NCBI RefSeq assembly: GCF_027943255.1
Contig: NC_072895.1
Location: 30,974,001 to 31,038,000, forward strand
Reading direction: 5' to 3'
Source: Anastrepha obliqua
Lineage: Eukaryota; Arthropoda; Insecta; Diptera; Tephritidae
Length of the DNA: 64,000 nt
Shown here: one piece after another, positions 46,225-56,322 of the stretch
Layout: each line of letters opens with the position of its first letter
How positions within the stretch are numbered: the stretch's first letter is position 1
Made by a program: the position numbers and the translations under genes
The notes under the pieces: generated by a model
Database searches by the model: none
The model's input: the letters and a program-made list of their open reading frames with translations, nothing else
Told to the model about the DNA's origin: nothing

Positions 46225-47090
46225 TGCCTTTAATCGATTCATGACGCTTTCCCTTCATCAATAGTCGCAGGCTGCCAAATTAGGTAAACGCGACGGTGAA
46301 TGGTGCAACGAAATGATTTACGTTTTTATCTCAAAAATTCACTCACAACTCTAGACCGCTCGTTTCATGTTTTGGCTATTTGTCAGTTTATGTGGCACAA
46401 CTGTTCGTCTGAGCTTCCATACATATATACGAGGGGACTAACAAATGTTCGGTAAGTCGATGGTAGTTTTTTTTTTGTTTTTTTTTTTTTTTAATTTTAA
46501 AATTACGTTTGTTACAGTTTTGCGATGTTTCATTTAAGATTTCAGAAAAATTGGTTTGAAAAGAGACGAGAAAACGTAAAATAAGTGATGCAATGTCAGT
46601 AGAAATGCCGCCATCTACGCCGTAGGAAATTCGTTACTCAATACTTTACGGCTTTCGGCGTCATTTCAAGCTTGTGATAGTGATAATAACAGCTGATTTT
46701 TCTGACGTCACAACAATTCAGTTGGTGATCAGTGTGAGCAGATTAACATTTTTGTAACTTGATTTTGCATTTTTTTACTCTCTAATCTCGGAGCTTTAGT
46801 TATTTCTTTCTGACATTTTTCCAGCCTCTTATAATAAAAATGTGATGTTTATAATTATGTAAAATATAAATTTATTAAAAAATTAGTGCAATAATTCACT
46901 CAGTTCTGTTTACTTTGTTTATCATTTTTTCACACTCGCGGCGATTTTGATGATTGCTGGTTTTTTTAATCTCGAGCAGAAGAACAAAATATGTTACGCA
47001 CTCAAACTGCAACTGCTGTGGAACGTGCAGTGCGTTGCGTCAATGTGACCGAATCTTTGAAGATATTTTCTATAGCATACCCGTCGGGAA
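46225..47090. other. Unassigned spacer with long T tract
   Basis: Poly(T) interrupted by G at about 46470-46493. There is no supported gene or element. Confidence 0.4.
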
Positions 47091-47095
47091 TTGTG

Positions 47096-47420
47096 TCAAG
47101 TAGTAATCCGTAATACCATGCCTTCTTTTGTACGTTTATGTTTCCACATTTCTTTTGTCGCTAAGTCGCAGCGATTTTGCCACTGATTCATGCTGCTCTG
47201 TGTTGTCTCCTTACACTCGTCCGTCGTTACTCGCCTGTTTAGAATTTTGGCTCTGTCGCACACTGCATCCAGTTCGAAGGCCATTACATGTGGTGGCATG
47301 ATACCCGTTATGACACACACGGCTTCATACGACATTGTCTTGAAAGCATCATCATCATCGTTTGGCACTACAGCTTCTTGTGAGCTTTGGTCTGTTGAAC
47401 AGTACACCTCCATGCTGCTC
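47096..47420 (-). pseudogene. R1-like LINE C-terminal fragment
   Basis: The minus frame (105 codons) reads FKTMSYEAVCVITGIMPPHV, then AFELDAVCDRAKILNRRVTT and SSMNQWQNRCDLATKEMW. The order 'YRT.S..A..VIAG..P..L...E....Y', then 'W...WD...KG.W' is what follows the RT in R1-type LINEs. The zinc knuckle and the 5' part are absent. Confidence 0.65.
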
Positions 47421-47447
47421 TATCCGTTGCCATTTCCTTCGAGTTCT

Positions 47448-47726
47448 TTAGATTAAGCTTTTCCAATCTTCTTTCGCTTCATCTATGCACCACGCTCTTG
47501 GGCTTCCTTTTGCTTTATTTGGGTATGAGTTCACTTCGAGAATTTTCCTTTGGGCTCTTGAAATGTTCATTCTTATAACGTGGCTAGGCCGTATTCGTTG
47601 TGCTTTGATGTAACGCACTACACATTCGCCATTAATAAGTTCGTCCAGTTCATCATTCCATCGTATGCGCCATTCTTCTTGTGCAGTACTGATTACACCA
47701 AATATTTTTTTTAGAACTTTACTCAC
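47448..47726 (-). pseudogene. RTE-like LINE C-terminal tail
   Basis: KKIFGVISTAQEEWRIRWND and IKAQRIRPSHVIRM match the 'RKI.GP.......RIR.NDE...L' and 'K.QR.RW.GHV.RM' tail of RTE-type LINEs (compare 61056-61495), with the normally invariant RW.GH changed to RPSH. 92 codons open, then a stop. Confidence 0.65.
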
Positions 47727-47749
47727 AAATGTCTGCAGGTTTTTTTATA

Positions 47750-49205
47750 TTTTTCATTCAACGTCCATCTTGAAAGCACAGCCAATTCTAAGGGCTCTTA
47801 GTCTAAAAACTATTTCCGTCTTCTTCTCCCTTGATGGAATATGGGTGGAGAAAATTCCGCTTGGACTAAACGAGGGTACACACTGATCCGTCGACGGGGG
47901 GATGAACTCAAAGTTGCTGAGGATGCTTGAGTGCCCATGTGTGAGATTGAGCTTATAGCCCAAAATCCTGAGTCTGATTGCAGTACGTTCAGTGGCAATT
48001 CTGCCTGTGATGTCTATAGGTACCACATTTAGCATTACATTAAGCGCTAGAGTAGGAGTGGTTGGAAGCGCCCCACTGATTCCAATGAGTGCAGACCTTT
48101 GAACTCTCTAGCTTTTTAACTGATGCCATCCTCTCCAGTAAGTTAGACGAGACAGATGGTATTGTAGAGCCAATATACAACTTTAGGCGAGAGGCCCCAT
48201 CTTTTGCCGATTGCGCCCTTGCATCCATACAAGGCGATTCTTGCCTTCCTTTCTCTCCCCTCAATGTTGGGCTGCCATGTTAGTTTACTGTCAAGGATTA
48301 GACCTAGGTACTTCACTAACTCTAGTCTGGATTCCGGGACATGAAGGGCATGAGGGGAATGAAATGGCTGATGACCTCGCAAAACAAGGAGCAAATATGC
48401 AACTTACTGGTCCTGAGCCTTTCTGTGGACTCACGAAAAGCCACATTAATGAATTCCTCAGGAAATGGGAAGAAAGGAAATTTGCTGCACACTGGCTAAA
48501 TTGTGCCGGTCAGCGTCAAGCCAAACAATTTCTTAGTCCCAACAAAGGAATTCAGACAAGCTACTCTCACTAAACAGAGTAGATCTGCGTCTTTTAACAG
48601 GATACCTCACAGGTCACTGCAGCCTGAGGTATCATTTAAATAACATTGGTCTATCAGAGACCAATGTCTGCCGCTTTTGCGAAATGGATATAGAAAGCTC
48701 AGAACATGTGCTTTGTGAATGTCCTGCGCTGGGCAGACAAAGACTTCACCACCTTGGTGGTATCGTAGTATCTCCATGTAATCTTTGGAACAACAAACCC
48801 ACAATAGTGCTAAAATTTATAAAAAGCCTTAAACTCTAGGGTTACAAAAATAGGTCTTGCACAATAGATCAACTCTGGTCGCAGTGCGTAATGGCCTTCT
48901 AATAATAATAGGTACTTCACTTGTCAGAAAACACCAACGGAGTGCCCCCCTCGAGTGAGTTGAGCTCTAGGTATTTTTTATTTTCTTGTGAAAAGGACGA
49001 GCTCCGTCTTAAGAGGATTCACCGATAAGCCGCAGTCCGCTGCCCATTGAACAACTACGTTCAAATATCCCTGCATTAAATCGTGCAGGGTATCTACAAA
49101 CTTTCCTCTAACAACTAATGCCACAACATCCGCGTAGGCAATCACCCTACAGCCCCTCCTCACCAGTTCCACCAGCAAGTCATAGTGAGAGAACATCGCC
49201 CCTGT
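47750..49205 (-). mobile_element. LINE family A copy, split by an I-like LINE
   Basis: The minus-strand 5' part (49205-48922) reads LLVELVRRGCRVIAYADVVA (the RT YADD box changed to YADV), then MQGYLNVVVQWAADCGLSVN and PLKTELVLFTRK. Beyond the insert the frame resumes KYLGLILDSKLTWQPNIEGR, then IGKRWGLSPKVVYWLYNTI and PIDITGRIATERTAIRLRIL, LTHGHSSILSNFEFIPPS and THIPSRE (48315-47810). These are paralogous to 19.2-18.8 kb. The endonuclease, RNase H and 3' end are missing here. Removing 48318-48908 plus one 13-bp duplicate restores QVKYLGLILDS. Confidence 0.82.
48318..48908 (+). mobile_element. 5'-truncated I-like LINE insertion with 13-bp target duplication
   Basis: Flanked by TAGGTACTTCACT at 48305-48317 and 48909-48921. 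It begins inside RNase H (LVWIPGHEGHEGNEMADDLA), continues KQGANMQLTGPEPFCGLTKS and INEFLRKWEERKFAAHWLN, then after a frameshift near 48545 GYLTGHCSLRYHLNNIGLSE and VCRFCEMDIESSEHVLCECP (CCHC knuckle, about 48670-48730), ALGRQRLHHLGG and FIKSLKL with a stop at 48838. The 3' end is TAATAATAA. A TAA-repeat tail and this RNase H/knuckle order fit the I clade. Only one or two frame breaks are present, so it is younger than the LINE it sits in. Confidence 0.88.
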
Positions 49206-49252
49206 TCACCTGCCGGCGGAGTGAGACTACTGTCAAACTAAATACATCATTT

Positions 49253-49550
49253 TTTTTTCAGAATTCATTGACATTTCATCATGGAAAGACTTGCGCCTCA
49301 ACAACGTTTACGAATCGCAAAATTGTATTACGAAAATCGACACTCTGTGAAAAGTGTTCATCGCGCGCTTAGGTCAATTAATTTTGTTCAGCGACGACAT
49401 CCACTTTTGGGTTAAATAAGCAAAATTTCCATATGTGCGCTGAAGAGCAACTCGAAGCCGTTCAAGAACACCCATTACATCCAACCGTTTGGTGGGGCCT
49501 ATGGACTGGAGGAATCAGCGGCGCATATTTTTTCATCTAAAAAATTTCCG
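49253..49550 (+). pseudogene. Internally deleted DD41D mariner fragment
   Basis: MERLAPQQRLRIAKLYYENR at 49281, then HSVKSVHRALR joined to NFVQRRHPLLG; read in the shifted frame this is LFSDDIHFWVN. It continues EEQLEAVQEHPLHPTVWWGL, WTGGISGAYFF and stops near 49540. The join after HRALR is almost the same as in the copy at 5408-5556, and 5' UTR CATTGACATTTCATC matches that copy too. The 3' half and 3' terminal repeat are missing. Confidence 0.75.
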
Positions 49551-50329
49551 AGGAATTAAATTCTACACTATTAACAAATATAATTATACAAAAAAGAAAA
49601 AAAAATAAGTATTTACTCCTGCAATCGTGAACTATTGGCAGTTTTATTTGCACTACTGTGCACATAAAAAGATTTAATCTCTATTCAAATAAGCTAAACT
49701 GAAAATATGAAAGCTGCTCCAATTTACGTAAATAAATAAATTTATGTAGTTAGTTATACAAGTATAATATTTTCCTATGTGTGCGTATTGACAGATACAC
49801 TCGAACGGCAGGTGTGCATGCGTGTACGCGGCCGCAAAGCTCGCGCAATGAAGTGACCACAGGAATTTTTAATGTTTTTCGCGCTCACATTTTTCTGTTT
49901 TTGTCTTTTATTAACATACATCGGTGATGCTGAGAAATTAAATGGAATTTAATGGCAACAGCTGCTGAATGCTTTCTTTTCATATTAAAACTGAATTTGC
50001 ACGGACTTAATGGAAATGTTCGAAATATGCCGTGAGTTTTCAAAGAAAAAAAATTTAACGAATTCATTCAAAGAGGAATTTAAATTTAAAAATTTTGTGG
50101 TGTAAACAATATGCAAGGTCTTATGTAAAAACATTTTTCTCTCCTAGGGAAGTTATTTGTCAATTTAAACTCACAGCGAATGGTGTTCAGCACTGGATTT
50201 TCGAATGTTGATTATTTACCTACTATTTTTACTGAAGTGAGCCAATTTGAGTCGTACAACAAAATTGAAGATTTTTGCAAAGAAAACTGTGTTAGTTGGG
50301 AAAATTTTCAGATTTCGATTGTGCTCATA
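49551..50329. other. Unassigned AT-rich spacer
   Basis: No recognisable motif. AT-rich with short A runs. Confidence 0.4.
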
Positions 50330-50334
50330 TGTTC

Positions 50335-52196
50335 CTCTAGCGTAGGCCGGGTGCTAGAGAATTTTATTCGTTCGATGCTGGCCCAAAGAATCGTCTCGGT
50401 ACGAGCAGAGGAAGATCTGCTGGTGTCATCCGGAGTTAGTAGAGGTTGTGTGTTCTGTCTCCATTGCTCTGGTGCATGGTCCTCTACTCACCACCTTAAA
50501 CGATTTGGGAGTCTACGCATAAGTATATGCGGATGATGTTGCTTGTATGGTAACAGGCCCTTCGCTTATGAACATCTGCAGGAAAGTGCAGAAAACTTTG
50601 GATTCGCTGTGCGAATGGGCTATCGGCGAACCCAACCAAAACTGGTATTATCTTCTCTCCAGAAGGAGGAAACTTGATGGACTCGCTCTGCCTAAGCTAA
50701 AAGGAGTCACAGTCCAGCGAAGGAAACTAAATATCTTAGAGAAATCCTCGATAGTAAGCTCCTATGGAAATCACAAGTTGAAACAAAGGCATCTGAAGCA
50801 CTGACAGCCTTCTGGCAGTGCACCGGTGTCTTTGGGAAAACGTGGGGTATTTCTACTAGCAAGATCCTATGGATCTACACAGCAATGACAAGACCTATTA
50901 TCACCTATGCATCAGTGGTCTGGATGAGTAGACTCTCTCTCGTGGGAGTCAGGAGGATCTTATCGAGACTACAACGCACTGTGGCCATCTGTTGCACCGG
51001 AGCTTTTCCAACTACTTCAGGCCCGGCATTAGATGCTCTGATTGGTTTACCACCACTTGATGCTTTCATCAAAGGAGAGGCCTTGAAGGCCATCTGCAGG
51101 CTGAAACGCAATGAAAGCTGATACGGCCCCTGTCCGGAATCGGAAAACAGAGAAGGCATGGACGTCGATCCAACGATTCTCTCTATGCCCCTTGCCTCCG
51201 TGCAATCAAGAATCGTACTTCAAAAGAGATACAGTATAGTGCTGCCCGAGGCTCAGTTGTGGTCAAAGTCAGAAAATGAGCCCGACAAACACTGCTTTCG
51301 CATTTGTACGGATGGCTACAGGACCAAGCATGGCTCCAGCTCAGGAGTCTACGTGGAATCCAGCGGGACAAAGGTGCACTTTGCTCTCGGAATGCATGCA
51401 ACTGGGTTTCAAGAAGAGGTGTATGCTATTCAAGAACCGATGAACTTTGTTGTGAAAAACCGATGGAGAGGCAGATCAATATGTGTCTGCAGCGACAGCC
51501 AAGCTGCGCTCATGGCCTTAGACAGCCCTCCAACCACATCAGGTGTAATTGAGTCCTGTACCATAAATCTAGGCTGAACTATGTCGGTAGACAAAACAGC
51601 CTGATGCTAATATGAGCCCCGGGACACGTAGGTATTGTGGGTAACGAGACCTCTGACTCCTTAGCTAAGATGGGCTCTGAGGCCAACTTCTTCGACCCAG
51701 AGCCCATTTTGTCACTCCTTTCTGTGGCCATCAAAGCCACGGTTAGCAAACGGGTTATTCTGACCCACAGGCGAGCTTGGCAGGCTCAGAGAGGCTGCAG
51801 ATGGACTAAACTGATGTTACCTGTCATGTCTGATCGGTTGTCGTAAACCTTTCTGTCATTAAGCAGAGGGGAGTGCAGACGGCTCGTTGAACTGATGACG
51901 GCCCACTTTCTGTGAACGAAGCATATGGAAAGGGTGGGCATCTCAGACAGTGTACTCTGCTCTGCTTGTGAAGAGGAGGATGAGACGACAGACCACTTTC
52001 TGTGTGTCTGCCCCACCTTCGCTCGAATCAGGTTAGAGGTCTTTGGCACTGATGTGTTAAGAAGCAACCATCTTGGCTCCTTGGCACCACAAGAGCTACT
52101 CAGATTTCTTCGGAGATCGGGTAGATTTAAAGAAAATTGAAAGAGAATGCAAGTGTAGTACAATGGAATTAATTAATGTCTGAGTGCTGCACTGGT
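50335..52196 (+). pseudogene. R1/LOA-type LINE: RT, RNase H and zinc knuckle
   Basis: Order: LENFIRSMLAQRIVSVRAEE and VSSGVSRGC (RT, 50355-50450), frameshifts, then VYADDVACMVTG with an intact YADD box at 50526-50537, a degraded thumb, MTRPIITYASVVWMSRLSLV and TTSGPALDALIGLPPLDAF (50885-51080). RNase H: ICTDGYRTKHGSSSGVYVE (Asp), GFQEEVYAI (Glu) and CVCSDSQAALMALDSP (Asp), 51300-51545; then APGHVGIVGNETSDSLAKMG (His motif, 51617-51680). Knuckle: VLCSACEEEDETTDHFLCVC at 51952-52010, then RFLRRSGRFKEN and a stop at 52138. The 3' UTR runs to about 52196. This is the most complete I-superfamily copy in the window, with all three RNase H carboxylates, but at least five frame breaks. Confidence 0.88.
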
Positions 52197-52214
52197 AGGT
52201 GTCCCGACAAAAAA

Positions 52215-52640
52215 AAAAAGAAAATGTTTCTCTAGCATACAAAATTGTTATAAGCGCTCTTAATTCTGATTTTGTAACTGTCCATAACTTATTAAAGACT
52301 CTATGAACTTCAAGGTAATCAATAATAGATTTGAGAGCACTACGTGCCGAACCAATCATGGTATGCTTTTTAGCATAGGCAATTGGATCCGAGACCTGTT
52401 GAATACAGTAAAATTTTAGTTTACCTACATTTCTACCTTCTTTCACTTTCTTCCATAAATTCCCATCAGCAGCTTTTTCGGTACAAATTCACTCCAAGAT
52501 ATATCAATAGCATCTAATTTATTTTCGGTTTCACAATCAGAAATAGTCCTCGCTCTTTTTTTTGCTAGAGCTAATTATATAACGAAGATCCTCTTCTTCA
52601 CTACTAATTCAGTTTCGTTGTCACAAAATTTCGTATCAAT
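52215..52640 (-). pseudogene. Possible piggyBac-like N-terminal fragment
   Basis: On the minus strand, DAIDTKFCDNETELVV (acidic N-terminus, about 52640) is followed by degraded sequence and then the open stretch YCIQQVSDPIAYAKK and IIDYLEVHRVFNKLWTVTKS, ELRALITILYARETF (52410-52225). 'W......EL.A.I.IL..RG' after a short helix is the arrangement ahead of the catalytic core in piggyBac-type transposases. No catalytic Asp is present. Tentative. Similarity was judged by eye only. Confidence 0.35.
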
Positions 52641-52679
52641 TGCATCCGATTCTTTATCTGATTGGCCTATTGTCATTTT

Positions 52680-52960
52680 GTTCAGACTTTTTAGCAACTG
52701 ACACCCCTTCTATGAGGAGCACCCCTTCTATGAGGAGCTTGAAGCAGTCGCATGATAGTGTACCGCCGTTTCTGAAACCTCGCTCGGTATTGAAAGGTTC
52801 GGAGAGGTATTTTCCTACCTTGACAAAGGTGGATGTGTTGCTCAATATGTTTTTTTTTTTCAAAGCCGAATAAGTTTTGCGAGAAAACCGAACTCAGATA
52901 AGGTCCAATCAGTGAGCTGGCGTATGGTTTTAGTCTTCCTCTGAATCGTTACCCACACAT
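52680..52960 (-). pseudogene. RTE-like LINE RT fragment with internal deletion
   Basis: Minus strand: LKPYASSLIGPYLSS near 52930-52890 (compare KLKPTVNQLIGPYQCGFRPG at 42.59 kb) is joined by a deletion to TSTFVKVGKYLSEPFNTERG and FRNGGTLSCDCFKLLIEGV (RT motif 'RG.RQGD.LS..F'). The 18-bp unit ACCCCTTCTATGAGGAGC occurs twice in tandem near 52702-52740, giving GVLLIEGVS. A short, dead fragment of the family at 41.9-43.0 kb. Confidence 0.72.
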
Positions 52961-52964
52961 CCTT

Positions 52965-54175
52965 AAAATTTTAATAAAATTTAGTTTTTGTAGGTTAGAT
53001 TTGGCAGTCGCATTGCACATAGGGACAGCGATGCCACTTAGACCACAAACGGAGTCCATTGTGAGTTGTTGTAAGTTTACCTGTTTCGATGTAAGATGTG
53101 GGTTAAGTCTGGTTAGCTCCCAGTCTAAGGCACGAGCTCCTTGGCTCGGCTCTTGAGGCGTTTAAAGCTTGCTGTGCTTTGGGTAAATGCCGAAGTGTTA
53201 CCAGAACATTGTTTAGATTTTGAATGTATTGAACTGAGCGTGTCGTTCTCTCAACGAAATGCAGTGTCTCAGATTTTTACTGAAAGTGCAGCTCTATATC
53301 ATCACTGATGGTAGATGCTTCGCTCTTGGGATTATACATAATGTAAATAAAATTTTCCTTTTTTCCCTTCATATGTAATTTGCGACTTTTAGGCAGTACT
53401 TTCAGCTAAGTTAGAGTAAAATTAGGTTATAGTAAATGGTATTTATGAACACCATTACTTTGCCTTCAAAGGGTAGCGTTTGATTCTCTATGCACTTGAG
53501 CTGCCCTTAAGCGCCCGCGTCACATAAAATCTGTAAGTTTATTAACCCAGTGGGGTTCGGTAGCCAAAAGTGTACACCTGAATGTGCATATTTAAAGCCC
53601 TGCCGTTGATATTTCGTTGAACTGTTGCTTTATATTTAATATCGCACGAGGCGTATATGTAATATTGCAAAAGTTTGCCAGTTAAATAATTTTGAGTTGA
53701 AAGCTTCCTTACAGCAGCGCAACTTCAAATATGCGCTTGTGCGCAAATATGGTGTGGTAAATTTACATGGCATAGCGTAAATAAAAATATACAAAATGCT
53801 GTATGCGGCTGTTTGAGGGCGTTTGTATGCTGAAAATAACCTTGCGTTCGTTTATTCTGCAATTATACTTCGATAGACTCCAATATTGTAGACTTAATTT
53901 TCTGGTTCCTTTTACACCTTTTTTCCCATATGGTTGCTTGTATTAATTAAAATACCCATTACTATTCATTATACAATTTTTTAAAGCACTGCATAAAAAT
54001 GCGAGTTAAAAGAACTGAAAGAAAAAACGGTCATACAAATACGCGTAATGCAGATGGAGTGCTCACATGAGTGCGAATGTGCCTGTTAACTCGGCATTGT
54101 GTGGGATGGGTTGGAATGGTGCGCCTTGTTCAAGTTGCCTGTGGTTTTGTAACTGCGCATGCGACGTTGCTGTTT
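52965..54175. other. Unassigned spacer
   Basis: The first 400 bases (to about 53340) are GC-richer and could be LINE 3' non-coding sequence, but I cannot match them to a copy here. The rest is AT-rich with no motif. Confidence 0.35.
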
Positions 54176-54375
54176 TTCTTAGTTGTTGCTCATTCGCTGT
54201 TTTTATAAATTTATTTTTATTTATTTCATTTATTTATATATTTACTTTATTTATTTTATTGAATAATCCTACTGAAAAGTGAAGAGGGTAAATAAGACCC
54301 TTCTCCGTAATCTTTCTATGTAACTCTTCTGCGTTATTTTCTCCATGTGCAATTTTCTCATTTATCACAGGAAAG
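54176..54375 (-). repeat. Short repeat ending in AAATA tail (copy 1)
   Basis: The complement of 54370-54235 reads CTGTGATAAATGAGAAAATT ... CCCTCTTCACTTTTCAG ... AGGATTATTCAATAAAATAA and runs into AAATAAA-type sequence to about 54176. Copy 2 of the same unit is at 56220-56322 in the same orientation. It looks like the 3' end of a short retroposed sequence with an AAATA/AAAAT tail. The family is unrecognised. Confidence 0.6.
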
Positions 54376-54544
54376 GTAAGCAAAAATTGTGCTTAAAATT
54401 TATTTATTTTGTTTACTTATTTATTTTATTGCATTTTTTTTTGTTTTGATTATTTTATTTATTTTGTTTTATTTTACTTCATTTTATTTTTGGATATTTT
54501 ATTTTATTTTATTTTATTTTATTTATTTATTTATTTTTTTGAGC

Positions 54545-55800
54545 TTAATCCATCTCGGCTATTGCCGGAGATTACACATCCCGGATAAAATTTTCAAGGG
54601 ATTGTGCTCTGGTGGAGCGTAGTCCAAGTTCTACGCCCTTGCGACTGCTATTGATTAAATATTTAAAAATCTACGAACTACTGCACATGTGTCCAGTATG
54701 GTCGACTTCTGCATGTCTTCTAAGAGATGTTGGCAGTCATACTTCTTCAAGTTTTTTATTAAATGCTTAGGCAATAATCCAGTGGACGATATAATTAATT
54801 GGTATTATATTCACTTCCCTCGCTTTGTACATCCGTTTCAGTTCTATGGCCAAAGCTGCATACTTCGATACTTTGGTGGAGTATGTGCTTTGGATGTTGC
54901 GATTAAGGGGCACCGCTATATTGATTACTTCGATCGTTTTATTTGTCTTGTCGCACAAGATAATGTCAGGTTTGCTGGCAGCTGCGGTTTGATCTGTGGA
55001 TATAAATCTGTCCCAGCACAGTTTAAAATTTGCATTTTCCAATATTGCCTTTGGTTCATATTTAAAATACAAGACTTCTGTTTGTAAGAGACCGTGTTTT
55101 ATCGCAAGTTGTTGGTGGAGGATCTTTGCTATATTGTTATGTCTCATGACATATTCACGGGGGGCAAGTACGCTACATCCAGTAATTAAATGGTCGATTG
55201 TTTCACCGTAAATGCCGCACCTTCGGCATCTATCCTCTATTGCCTCGCCATGTATCGACCTTCGGAAATTCCTTGTTGGAATAACTCGGTCTTGGATAGC
55301 GATTGCGAAACCTTCTGTTTCAGAAAATAGTTTTCCTCTTTTCAACCATAAATTGGATGATTGTGCGTCTGTCCATTCCATTTCGAGATCATGGGGATGG
55401 GCACCGTGTATTGTTTTTGCCTTCCATGCTGCGATCATTTCTGCTGGGGATTTAACCCCCTCAGGTACTGGGAAATTCTGCTCCATCAGACTTAGCGGGG
55501 TAAAGCCATTATCTGACATAGCGATAGCTTTAAATAGATGGGACTCGCTGCTTAGAAAGTATGTACGTAGCTTTAAAGTTTGCGAAAAGTGCAGACACGC
55601 TACATTAATGATTCCTCTTCCACCAACGTTTCGAGGAAGCGATATTCTTTCCACAGCGCTTTGAGGGTAATGACTTTGGAACTTAGTAAAAGTGGTGCGT
55701 ATCAGCGTTTCAATCGGAAGGATGTCTGTCTGAGACCATTTTATTACTCCAAACGAGTATGTCAAAAGAGGTATGGCCCAGGTATTGATTGCCTTGTATG
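54545..55800 (-). mobile_element. LINE with restriction-like endonuclease (R4/Dong/R2-like), 5'-truncated
   Basis: Minus-strand coding starts at the edge of the ATTTT array near 55800 (YKAINTWAIPLL) and runs to 54655, followed by a 3' UTR ending GATTAAGCTC near 54545 and an (AAATA)n/(AAAAT)n tail to about 54490. The element is cut 5' inside the post-RT region, so RT itself is missing. The tail of alternating AAATA and AAAAT units and the abutting AAAAT array suggest insertion into, or a preference for, such simple sequence. Dong-type elements of the R4 clade are known to use simple-repeat targets. The clade call here is inference. Confidence 0.75.
54655..55800 (-). pseudogene. C-terminal ORF of RLE-type LINE, one frameshift
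   Basis: The protein reads SFGVIKWSQTDI, SAVERISLPRNVGGRGIINV (post-RT linker), CRRCGIYGETIDHLITGC (CX2CX8HX4C zinc knuckle, about 55240-55190), MRHNNIAKILHQQLAIK (conserved R-H-N motif), then YFKYEPKAILEN, KPDIILCDK and IEVINIAVP, where the PD and the downstream acidic residue form the PD-(D/E)XK endonuclease core, and a Lys-rich segment to NIIPI. At about 54798 one extra base breaks the frame (giving a stop at 54767). In the next frame it continues STGLLPKHLIKNLKKYD and STILDTCAVVRRFLNI to the stop at 54655. One single-base lesion in about 380 codons makes it the best-preserved LINE coding sequence in the window. Confidence 0.85.
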
Positions 55801-56235
55801 TATTTTATTTTATTTAATTTTTTTTATATATTTTTATTTTATTTTATTTTAATTTATTTTGTTTTATTTTATTTTACTTTATTTTATTTTGTTTTATTTT
55901 ATTTTATTTTATTTTATTTTATTTTATTTTATTTTATTTTATTTTATTTTATTTTATTTTATTTTATTTTATTTTATTTTATTTTATTTTATTTTATTTT
56001 ATTTTATTTTATTTTATTTTATTTTATTTTATTTTATTTTATTTTATTTTATTTTATTTTATTTTATTTTATTTTATTTTATTTTATTTTATTTTATTTT
56101 ATTTTATTTTATTTTATTTTATTTTATTTTATTTTATTTTATTTTATTTTATTTTATTTTATTTTATTTTATTTTATTTTATTTTATTTTATTTTATTTT
56201 ATTTTATTTTATTTTATTTTATTTATTTTATTGAA
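55801..56235. repeat. (ATTTT)n pentanucleotide array, 65 perfect units
   Basis: From 55896 to 56220 the sequence is an uninterrupted run of 65 ATTTT units (325 bp). 55801-55895 is the same repeat with a few substitutions. The long Phe/Tyr/Ile/Leu frames through it are artefacts of a 5-bp repeat lacking stop codons in some frames. Confidence 0.97.
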
Positions 56236-56322
56236 TAATCCTGCTGATATCTGAAGAGGATAAATCTCTTTTGCATTATTTTTCCCATGTACAAGTTTCT
56301 CACTTATCACAGCTTTTAAAGA
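56220..56322 (-). repeat. Short repeat ending in AAATA tail (copy 2)
   Basis: The complement of 56322-56222 reads CTGTGATAAGTGAGAAACTT ... ATCCTCTTCAGATATCAG ... AGGATTATTCAATAAAATAA and then enters the AAAAT array. It matches copy 1 at 54235-54370 with indels, in the same orientation. The array is therefore the expanded A-rich tail of this repeat. Confidence 0.65.

Noticed and set aside
54689..55664. Plus-strand open frames of 132-150 codons opposite the LINE
   Set aside because: They are shadows of the well-supported minus-strand endonuclease LINE frame.
55789..56254. Long open frames of about 130-150 codons rich in Phe, Tyr, Ile and Leu
   Set aside because: They are translations of the (ATTTT)n array, which lacks stop codons in these frames; not a protein.
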